From positions 524 through 11,148 of the forward strand of contig DMJL01000279.1 in assembly GCA_003451785.1 (NCBI GenBank): a DNA stretch of 10,625 nt, in the 5' to 3' direction. A model generated the notes under the pieces. That model ran no database searches. It was not told the DNA's origin and was given only the letters and a program-made list of their open reading frames with translations. Numbering within the stretch: position 1 is the stretch's first letter; the number at the start of each line of letters is the position of its first letter. The DNA is from Bacteroidales bacterium. GTDB lineage: Bacteria > Bacteroidota > Bacteroidia > Bacteroidales > UBA7960. Positions 5,076 through 10,625 of the stretch are shown piece by piece. A program made the translations under genes and the position numbers.

Positions 5076-7051
5076 GCTGGATTGAAGAACTTTATAAAAC
5101 TTACGAAGCTTGCTATTTGTATGATTATGAATTATCAGATAGCAGCAATAATGTCCCATTACTTCCCCTATTTCACATGTTAAAAAAAGCACATTTGGAC
5201 CTTTATATTGACGAAAAGGGCAATTTTATTGGAGCAAAGATTATTGAATCAGGAAATTTTACAATCATACCTTGTACTGAAGATTCTTCAGTTAGAACGA
5301 ATTATGTTGCACCTCACCCATTATGTGAAAAGCTTCAATATTGCGCTAAAGATTATGAGACATTTGGTGGTTTAAAAGAACCCTATTTTGATGAATATTA
5401 TAAACTATTAGAATCCTGGGCTAAATCGGAATATTCTCATTTTATGCTTGATGCAGTATTAGGATACATTTCGAAGGGAACCTTAATACAGGACTTAGTA
5501 GATGCAAATGTGTTAATAGCAGATGAAAAAAGGAAATTATTTTCAAAATGGCCTAAAAATAAAGAAAAGCCAAAGGTTCTTAAGTTTTTAACTCTAAAAA
5601 AAACAAAAGATGAGGAGGTTTCAGAATTTGATCAAGGTGATTTATTTGTACGTTGGAATATTGAAAAGCCTGGGATAGCAGAGAGCTCATGTTGGAAAAC
5701 TACTGATTTATTTAATAGCTGGATCTCCTTTGTAATTAATCAAGAAGCTCGAAATAATTTGTGTATTGTATGTGGCGAGGAAGACTCTATTGCTTTCAAG
5801 CACCCAAAAGGTATACGAAGTGTTAAAGATAGCGGAAAACTCATTTCCTCCAATGACACTTCTGGTTTCACATTTTTAGGAAGATTTGAGAATTCAACGC
5901 AAGTAGCAACAATTAGTGCTAAGGTGAGCCAAAAAGCCCATAGTGCCCTTCGTTGGCTTATTGACCGCCAAGGTTTTCGAAATGGCGACCAGGTTATTGT
6001 ATCGTGGTCGGTTACAGGAGAAGAAAAACCCAACGAATTTTCAGACTCCGTTTCGCTGTTTGATGAGAGTGCCGAAGAAAGAATAGCCGAACTATCAACA
6101 ATTTCATATGCTGATGCCGGTCAAACCTTTGCAAAAAAACTTTCTAAAAAAATTGCTGGTTACAAAGCCTCCCTAACCGATTCCAAAAAGATTGTGGTAC
6201 TTGGGCTTGACTCTGCCGGGCCGGGGCGGATTTCCATAACCTATTATCGCGAATTGTCGGGGTCAGAGTTTCTTGACAGGGTCGAAAAATGGCATACAGA
6301 TATGGCCTGGCATTTTCATGAATTCATACAAGACCCAAATGTCAAAAAGAAAATACATTCGGGGTACATTGTTTATGCACCCGCTCCAAGAGTAATAGCT
6401 GAGGCATGTTATGGAAAGAGACTGGACGACAAACTTAAAAAAGCGACAATTGAAAGATTATTGCCATGTATAATTGATGGCCGGCAGTTACCTTACGATT
6501 TGGTAAATATGGCTGTTAAAAGGGCATCAAACAGAGCAGGTTTGGAAAATTGGGAATGGGAGCGCGCTCTTAGCGTTGCTTGTGCTTTATACAGTTGTCA
6601 CATTATTAGGCAAAAAATTAATCACCAAGAAAATTTAAAAATTATGGCACTCGAAAAACAAAGAACCGACAGAGATTATTTGTATGGCAGGCTTTTGGCC
6701 GTTGCCGAACACATTGAGGAAAGGGCTCTTTATCTTGCAAAAGAAAATCGCGAAACAAATGCTGCGCGTATGATGCATATGTTTTCCGAACAACCCTTTA
6801 AAACCTGGGAAAAACTTTATAAAAGCATCTCACAGGGATATTTTTCAAGGCTACAATCCAGGAGGCCTGAATTTCTCTTTCGAATGAAAAACCTGGTTGG
6901 CGAAATCAACAGTTTGTTTTCGCCTGGAGATTTTGAAAAAAATGAAAGATTGTCAGGCCTTTATCTGTTAAGCTATCATTGCCAACGATTGGAATTGGTA
7001 ACAAATATAAAACCTGAACGAGCAAACAGTGAAGAAGTAAATAACCAATAA
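5072..7051 (+). CDS. cas8c: Type I-C large subunit Cas8c (Csd1)
   Basis: A 659-residue Csd1-family protein, somewhat longer than the ~570-620 residues I expect for the family. Cas8c recognises the PAM and helps open the target duplex in Cascade. Supporting blocks are CIVCGEE (C231, C234) followed by KHPKGIR, then SGKLISSNDTSGFTFLG, corresponding to the family's LISFN...Af.SyG block. Later come LALRWLIDRQG-like sequence with GDQVIVSW, IVVLGLDSAGPGRISITYYREL, and a C-terminal helical part beginning RDYLYGRLLAVAEHIE. By hand count GC is about 32% over 5101-5760 and about 45% over 5941-6300, so the PAM-reading N-terminal part may have a separate origin. The start overlaps cas5c by 4 nt. An internal start probably yields Cas11c (see 6644-7051). 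Only two of the cysteines needed for a zinc site are obvious. Confidence 0.95.
   Translation: MSWIEELYKTYEACYLYDYELSDSSNNVPLLPLFHMLKKAHLDLYIDEKGNFIGAKIIESGNFTIIPCTEDSSVRTNYVAPHPLCEKLQYCAKDYETFGGLKEPYFDEYYKLLESWAKSEYSHFMLDAVLGYISKGTLIQDLVDANVLIADEKRKLFSKWPKNKEKPKVLKFLTLKKTKDEEVSEFDQGDLFVRWNIEKPGIAESSCWKTTDLFNSWISFVINQEARNNLCIVCGEEDSIAFKHPKGIRSVKDSGKLISSNDTSGFTFLGRFENSTQVATISAKVSQKAHSALRWLIDRQGFRNGDQVIVSWSVTGEEKPNEFSDSVSLFDESAEERIAELSTISYADAGQTFAKKLSKKIAGYKASLTDSKKIVVLGLDSAGPGRISITYYRELSGSEFLDRVEKWHTDMAWHFHEFIQDPNVKKKIHSGYIVYAPAPRVIAEACYGKRLDDKLKKATIERLLPCIIDGRQLPYDLVNMAVKRASNRAGLENWEWERALSVACALYSCHIIRQKINHQENLKIMALEKQRTDRDYLYGRLLAVAEHIEERALYLAKENRETNAARMMHMFSEQPFKTWEKLYKSISQGYFSRLQSRRPEFLFRMKNLVGEINSLFSPGDFEKNERLSGLYLLSYHCQRLELVTNIKPERANSEEVNNQ
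6644..7051 (+). CDS. cas11c: Probable Cas11c small subunit from internal start in cas8c
   Basis: In characterised type I-C systems the small subunit Cas11c is made from an internal start within cas8c and is about 120-135 residues long. Here an in-frame ATG at codon 525 would give 135 residues beginning MALEKQRTDRDYLYGRLLAV, exactly at the conserved helical block (YLxGRLxAVxExI) where the C-terminal part of Csd1 begins. The bases directly before it are TAAAAATT, the same 8-mer found 3 nt before the ATGs of the HIRAN gene and cas7c. The product is predicted helical and basic, as expected for a subunit lining the non-target strand. An alternative in-frame ATG at 6509 would give 180 residues and fits the known size less well. 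Internal initiation is inferred, not seen. Confidence 0.6.
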   Translation: MALEKQRTDRDYLYGRLLAVAEHIEERALYLAKENRETNAARMMHMFSEQPFKTWEKLYKSISQGYFSRLQSRRPEFLFRMKNLVGEINSLFSPGDFEKNERLSGLYLLSYHCQRLELVTNIKPERANSEEVNNQ

Positions 7052-7063
7052 TTAAAAATTACA

Positions 7064-7939
7064 ATGACAACATTAGAAAACAAAATTGATTTTGCAGTAA
7101 TACTGCGCGCTACAAAAGCAAACCCAAATGGCGACCCATTGAATGGAAACCGTCCCCGAATGGATTATGACGGGTATGGTGAAATTAGTGATGTGTGCTT
7201 AAAACGTAAAATCCGCGATCGTTTGATGGAAGCAAAAGACGATCAAGGAAATTTCAAGTATTCGATTTTTGTACAAAGCGATGAACGAAAGGTTGATGAT
7301 GCCAAAAGCCTAAAGGACAGAGCCGAAAAAGCCTTAAAGGAAAACCTTACCTTGGAAAGTGCTTGTAAACAATGGTTCGATGTCAGGGCTTTCGGGCAAG
7401 TGTTTGCTTTTAAATCTTCAGGCTCGAAAAAGAAAAAAGGTGATGATGAGAATGAAGGCGATGCAGGAGGAGACACTGGTGTTTCTATCCCGGTCAGAGG
7501 TCCCGTTACGGTTAGGTCAGCATTCAGCATTGAGCCTATTCGCCCTGAAAGCATACAAATTACCAAAAGTGTGAATAGCGAAACCACTGCCGACGGTAAA
7601 AAAAGTTCTGACACAATGGGGATGAAACATCGGATTGATAAAGCTATATATGTATTTTACGGAAGTATGAATCCCCAATTGGCCGAAAAGACTGGTTTCA
7701 CAAATGAAGATTCAAATGCAATTAAGGAAATACTTCCAAAGCTTTTTGAAAACGACGAATCATCAGCGAGACCTGCAGGTAGTATGGAGGTGGTAAGGGT
7801 TTTTTGGTGGAACCATGGCTGCAAGGCAGGGAAGCACTCATCTGCTAATGTTCATAAGAGCCTTAAAGTAAACCCTGATGGAACATTTGAAATTGAGGAC
7901 CTTAAAGGATTAACTCCGGAAATAATTGACGGATTCTGA
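7064..7939 (+). CDS. cas7c: Type I-C backbone subunit Cas7 (Csd2)
   Basis: A 291-residue RAMP-family protein that polymerises along the crRNA spacer to form the Cascade backbone. Family blocks appear in order: RATKANPNGDPLNGNRPR near the N-terminus, VCLKRKIRDRL, FDVRAFGQVFA, VSIPVRGPVTV, SIQITKSVNSETTADGKKSSDTMG split over residues ~165-190, MKHRIDKAIYVFYG, GFTNEDSNAI and SARPAGSMEVVRVFWWNHG. Between FGQVFAF and VSIPVRGP lies a low-complexity linker at residues ~118-138, with four lysines (122-125) and then many D, E and G, probably a disordered surface loop. The gene follows cas8c by 12 bp and its ATG is preceded by TAAAAATT plus 3 nt. Length is normal for Csd2. Confidence 0.96.
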   Translation: MTTLENKIDFAVILRATKANPNGDPLNGNRPRMDYDGYGEISDVCLKRKIRDRLMEAKDDQGNFKYSIFVQSDERKVDDAKSLKDRAEKALKENLTLESACKQWFDVRAFGQVFAFKSSGSKKKKGDDENEGDAGGDTGVSIPVRGPVTVRSAFSIEPIRPESIQITKSVNSETTADGKKSSDTMGMKHRIDKAIYVFYGSMNPQLAEKTGFTNEDSNAIKEILPKLFENDESSARPAGSMEVVRVFWWNHGCKAGKHSSANVHKSLKVNPDGTFEIEDLKGLTPEIIDGF

Positions 7940-7957
7940 TAACTTAAAACAAAAAAT

Positions 7958-8641
7958 TTGCCTCCTTTTTCCGACGATAACCTCTTAATGCTCTCGGGCA
8001 TACAGCATATTGCCTTTTGCGAAAGGCAATATGCTCTTATATACATTGAGCAGCAGTGGAATGAAAACCTTTTTACTGCCGAGGGAAGAGTTTTGCATGA
8101 AAGAGTGGATGATTTTACCAAAAGCGAATCAAGAGGTGCTGTGCAATTTATTCGTGCAGTACCACTTGTTTCGTATGAATTAGGCTTGTATGGCAGGGCA
8201 GATCTGGTTGAATTACGCAGGGTGGAAAGCGCAAATATTGAAAATGCAATCGTCGTTCCAGGAAAACATGGTTTGTGGAAGGTAATTCCCGTTGAATACA
8301 AACGGGGCATTCCAAAGCCAACCAATTGCGATATTGTTCAGTTGTGTGCGCAGGCAATATGTCTTGAGGAAATGAATAATATTACAATAAATGAAGGATT
8401 TATGTACTATGGTCAGCCTCATAAGCGCTATGCTGTTCAATTCACACAAAGCCTTAGAGATCAAGTTGCAGACCTATCTCAAAGAATGCATGAATTGTTT
8501 TCGGCTGGCAAAACACCGCTTCCGGTTTACAAAAAACATTGTCATTCCTGTTCAATGTTTGGTTACTGCCAGCCAAACACATTCTCAAAAGGGCAAAACG
8601 CTACTGATTATCTTGAAACCCATTTAGGCCAAACAGAATGA
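7958..8641 (+). CDS. cas4: Cas4, Fe-S RecB-like nuclease for spacer acquisition
   Basis: A 227-residue Cas4 from a TTG start. Cas4 trims prespacers and selects for the correct PAM together with Cas1-Cas2. The four Fe-S cluster cysteines are present: C21 in FCERQ and C195, C198, C204 in HCHSCSMFGYC. The RecB-type nuclease residues are H46 (VLHE), D82 (GRADLV) and E113-x-K115 (VEYKRG). TTG 7958 is preferred because it includes SDDNLLMLSGIQH, and family members normally start a few residues before LSGxQH. The first ATG (7988) would begin at that leucine-serine block and shorten the protein by ten residues. A TTG start could keep Cas4 levels low. The gene lies 18 bp after cas7c and its stop overlaps the cas1 start (ATGA). 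A perfect 14-bp hairpin lies in its first codons. Confidence 0.93.
   Translation: MPPFSDDNLLMLSGIQHIAFCERQYALIYIEQQWNENLFTAEGRVLHERVDDFTKSESRGAVQFIRAVPLVSYELGLYGRADLVELRRVESANIENAIVVPGKHGLWKVIPVEYKRGIPKPTNCDIVQLCAQAICLEEMNNITINEGFMYYGQPHKRYAVQFTQSLRDQVADLSQRMHELFSAGKTPLPVYKKHCHSCSMFGYCQPNTFSKGQNATDYLETHLGQTE
8004..8035. promoter_or_regulatory. Perfect 14-bp stem-loop inside cas4 coding start
   Basis: AGCATATTGCCTTT (8004-8017) is the exact reverse complement of AAAGGCAATATGCT (8022-8035), with loop TGCG at 8018-8021. It lies within codons ~16-26 of cas4, over the conserved HIAFCERQYA segment containing the first Fe-S cysteine. No U-tract follows. In mRNA this fold could slow translation of cas4, and through it the coupled cas1, or act as an RNA processing site separating interference from adaptation genes. 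As DNA it would be a long palindromic protein-binding site. The structure is certain; any function is inference. Confidence 0.55.
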
Positions 8642-9669
8642 AAAAACTGCTAAATACCCTTTATGTTACAACACCTGAAGCTTATCTTGCCCGCGATGGG
8701 CTAAATGTAGTGGTAAAGACAGAGGAGGAGGAGAGATTCCGCATCCCGATTCACAATATCGAAAGTATTGTAGCCTTTGGGTATATGGGAGCAAGTCCGG
8801 GTTTGCTGGCTTTGTGTATGGAGCACAATGTTTCTGTATGTTTTTTATCTGGTCAGGGCCGTTTTCTGGCTCGTGTATCGGGCAAGGTAAAAGGAAATGT
8901 TTTGTTGCGCCGACAGCAATACCGTATAGCCGACGACACGGTCAAAGCACTTGCAATTAGCCGTGTATTCATAGCAGCAAAAATTGCCAATTGCCGCAAT
9001 GTAATACAGCGGGTTATAAGAGACCATGGCAAAGGAAATCAGGAACAAGATTTGGCTTCTGCCTCAAGCTTTATGGAATTGCGTCAGAAACAGGCCTTCA
9101 GGGCTGTGAGTTTGGATGTTCTTAGGGGTGTTGAAGGAGATGCGGCCAATCAGTATTTTGAAATATTCAACCAAATGATAATTCATCAAAAAGAACATTT
9201 CAACATGAATGGGCGAAACAGACGCCCCCCGCGCGATCCCATCAATGCGATGCTTTCATTTGCATACACCCTATTGGCAAATGATGTACAATCGGCACTC
9301 GAAACTGTAGGGTTAGACCCTTATGTAGGATTCTTGCATACGGATCGTCCAGGCAGACCAAGCTTGGCACTTGACCTGATGGAGGAGTTGCGACCATATC
9401 TTGCAGATAGGCTCGTACTTACTTTAATCAATAGAAAACAAGTTGCACCCGGAGGGTTCATCAATCATGGAGGAATGGCAATTCACATGACTGATGATAC
9501 CAGAAAAGAATTTATTTCGACCTGGCAAAAACGCAAACAGGATACTATTTTCCACCCATACTTTCAGGAAAACATACCCCTGGGTTTGTTGCCACACGCC
9601 CAAGCAACATTGTTGGCAAGGCACATTAGGGGAGATGTTGATGCATATCCGGCATTTATTATGAAATAA
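8638..9669 (+). CDS. cas1: Cas1 integrase (type I-C)
   Basis: The 343-residue integrase that, with Cas2, inserts new spacers at the leader-repeat junction. The N-terminal beta domain begins LLNTLYVTTPEAYLARDG and includes IPIHNIESIVAFG. The C-terminal helical domain carries the metal ligands E166 (RGVEGDAA), H234 (FLHTDRPG) and E249, with D246 also in the motif (LALDLMEELRP); these correspond to E141, H208 and D221/D218 of E. coli Cas1. The residues are intact and length is normal. The start overlaps the cas4 stop by 4 nt, fitting the functional coupling of Cas4 with Cas1 in I-C adaptation. The cas2 gene follows after 11 bp. Confidence 0.97.
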   Translation: MKKLLNTLYVTTPEAYLARDGLNVVVKTEEEERFRIPIHNIESIVAFGYMGASPGLLALCMEHNVSVCFLSGQGRFLARVSGKVKGNVLLRRQQYRIADDTVKALAISRVFIAAKIANCRNVIQRVIRDHGKGNQEQDLASASSFMELRQKQAFRAVSLDVLRGVEGDAANQYFEIFNQMIIHQKEHFNMNGRNRRPPRDPINAMLSFAYTLLANDVQSALETVGLDPYVGFLHTDRPGRPSLALDLMEELRPYLADRLVLTLINRKQVAPGGFINHGGMAIHMTDDTRKEFISTWQKRKQDTIFHPYFQENIPLGLLPHAQATLLARHIRGDVDAYPAFIMK

Positions 9670-9680
9670 CAGAAATTTGC

Positions 9681-9974
9681 ATGATGGTTTTAATTACATA
9701 CGATGTAGAAACAACTTCCCCAGAAGGACGTAAACGACTTAGGCAAGTTGCAAAAGCCTGCACAAACCAAGGCCAAAGGGTTCAAAACAGTGTTTTCGAG
9801 TGCGTTTTGGATCCAGCCCAACTTGCTTTTTTGCGAAACAAATTGCTCAAAATTATTGATACTGAAACAGACAGTCTTCGATTTTATTATCTGGGAAACA
9901 ATTGGCAAAAAAAAGTTGACCATTTTGGAGCAAAAACATCTTACAACCCAGAAGCTGACCAACTAATTATTTGA
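9681..9974 (+). CDS. cas2: Cas2, adaptation complex scaffold
   Basis: A 97-residue ferredoxin-like protein that dimerises and bridges two Cas1 dimers, setting spacer length. The first strand MVLITYDV holds the conserved aspartate D8. This is followed by the basic helix EGRKRLRQVAKAC, the block GQRVQNSVFEC and the later strand SLRFYYLG, all typical of Cas2. Two consecutive ATGs (9681, 9684) make the exact start uncertain by one residue. It lies 11 bp after cas1 and is the last gene of the operon; the leader begins immediately after its TGA. Confidence 0.96.
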   Translation: MMVLITYDVETTSPEGRKRLRQVAKACTNQGQRVQNSVFECVLDPAQLAFLRNKLLKIIDTETDSLRFYYLGNNWQKKVDHFGAKTSYNPEADQLII

Positions 9975-10143
9975 ATGCGAACCCCATGATAACATTAATA
10001 TTTCGTAAATTTCGCAAACCCGCACCAATTATGAATTTCAAGCTAATTTTAAAGGAAACTCAGCGGGTAATTCAAAGTAAAAATATAGGTTCGCGGAAAC
10101 TGTACTGTAAATTGCTTGTAATTAGTGTTTTAGAATATATACA
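9975..10143 (+). promoter_or_regulatory. CRISPR leader
   Basis: This 169-bp AT-rich, non-coding stretch between cas2 and the first repeat is in the standard position for a leader. Leaders carry the array promoter and the signals for integrating new spacers. TAAATTTC at 10006-10013 is one base off the TAnnTTTG -7 consensus but lacks an evident -33 box. The 6-bp complementary pair ACCCGC (10018-10023) and GCGGGT (10063-10068) is too far apart to weigh heavily. The sequence just before the first repeat is TTAGAATATATACA. Confidence 0.8.
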
Positions 10144-10625
10144 GTCGCGCCCCGCGCGGGCGCGTGGATTGAAACTTGATTCACCAAGTGAAATCGTCCA
10201 TCCTGGAAGTCGCGCCCCGCGCGGGCGCGTGGATTGAAACGCGAATGCCATTGCTGTTTAGGAGTGCGCAAATGTCGCGCCCCGCGCGGGCGCGTGGATT
10301 GAAACTTTCCTGGTGGTGATTATGAAAATATTGATTATCGTCGCGCCCCGCGCGGGCGCGTGGATTGAAACACCAAGAATCTGCAAGCGTATTGCACCGG
10401 TTGCCAGTCGCGCCCCGCGCGGGCGCGTGGATTGAAACTTTTATGTACGAATCCTCCCTCTCGACCAATACGGCAGTCGCGCCCCGCGCGGGCGCGTGGA
10501 TTGAAACCGGAATCTCGGTTATAGAGGCAAACTTCACCACGTCGCGCCCCGCGCGGGCGCGTGGATTGAAACTTGGGCATACGGGGCATAGAGTACAAGC
10601 CTGTGGTCGCGCCCCGCGCGGGCGC
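10144..10625 (+). CRISPR. Type I-C CRISPR array, 7 full repeats plus a cut eighth
   Basis: The 32-bp repeats start at 10144, 10209, 10274, 10340, 10407, 10476 and 10541. An eighth, starting at 10606, is cut by the window edge after 20 bp. All seven complete copies are identical, and the partial copy matches. Spacers are 33, 33, 34, 35, 37, 33 and 33 bp, all different. Each repeat starts GTCGCGCCC and ends GTGGATTGAAAC, the type I-C consensus pattern. Bases 3-9 (CGCGCCC) pair with 15-21 (GGGCGCG) around a 5-nt loop. Cutting by Cas5c after base 21 leaves the 11-nt handle TGGATTGAAAC. The leader side is at 10144, so the spacer at 10176-10208 is the newest. The repeat stem is far more GC-rich than the surrounding DNA. 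Confidence 0.99.

Noticed and set aside
5586..5610. A-rich run in cas8c (eight consecutive A) as a programmed frameshift or break
   Set aside because: The reading frame continues intact on both sides and the Csd1 motifs follow in the same frame.
7852..8325. Minus-strand 157-residue frame opposite cas7c/cas4
   Set aside because: It lies antisense to clearly conserved cas genes and has no domain of its own; it is a shadow frame.
10018..10068. ACCCGC/GCGGGT complementary arms in the leader as a regulatory hairpin
   Set aside because: Only 6 bp with a ~39-nt loop, which is within chance expectation.
9971..10237. Plus-strand 88-residue frame starting at the end of cas2
   Set aside because: It runs through the AT-rich leader into the first two repeats, has no family similarity, and its C-terminal part is repeat-encoded.
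10181..10598. Minus-strand open frames containing SIHAPARGAT, NPRARAGRD and STRPRGARR repeats
   Set aside because: These are translations of the 32-bp CRISPR repeat in three frames, a well-known source of false proteins in databases.
1..10625. tRNA, rRNA, transposase, toxin-antitoxin or a separate cas6 gene
   Set aside because: I looked for these and saw no supporting sequence. Absence of cas6 is expected in type I-C, where Cas5c processes the crRNA.

Overview
The window carries a complete, apparently intact type I-C CRISPR-Cas locus, all on the plus strand. Its gene order is the canonical cas3-cas5c-cas8c-cas7c-cas4-cas1-cas2, followed by an AT-rich leader and the start of a CRISPR array that runs off the right edge. 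Two non-core genes precede cas3: a helix-turn-helix/WYL regulator and a small stand-alone HIRAN-domain protein. The likely host is a member of the Bacteroidota. The reasons are a TAnnTTTG-type -7 element before the first gene, A/T-rich stretches in place of Shine-Dalgarno sequences before start codons, and moderate to low GC. The species cannot be named from this sequence.

Layout. Positions 1-568 contain no convincing gene. They hold a cluster of unrelated hairpins and short repeats resembling mobile intergenic (REP-like) sequence, a 3 x 8-bp tandem repeat, a perfect 10-bp inverted repeat with arms 32 bp apart, and a candidate promoter. Then come the WYL regulator (569-1471), a 15-bp palindrome just after its stop, the HIRAN gene (1529-1861), cas3 (1868-4324), cas5c (4326-5075), cas8c (5072-7051) with a probable internal cas11c start at 6644, cas7c (7064-7939), cas4 (7958-8641), cas1 (8638-9669), cas2 (9681-9974), the leader (9975-10143) and the array (10144-10625).

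How the genes work together. Cas4, Cas1 and Cas2 acquire new spacers at the leader end. Cas5c, whose three catalytic positions are recognisable, should cut the transcript at the base of the 7-bp repeat hairpin and leave an 11-nt 5' handle. Cas5c, Cas8c, Cas7c and the internal product Cas11c form Cascade, and Cas3 (HD nuclease plus helicase) destroys the target. All catalytic residues I looked for are present and all seven complete repeats are identical, so the system looks functional. Very short gaps or 4-nt overlaps from the HIRAN gene through cas2 indicate one operon, probably controlled by the WYL protein.

The parts that are not routine are: the HIRAN protein placed inside the operon; a perfect 14-bp stem with a 4-nt loop in the first codons of cas4; an 8-mer (TAAAAATT) immediately before three starts, including the internal cas11c start; possible operator palindromes near the regulator; and a marked drop in GC over the first ~700 bp of cas8c.
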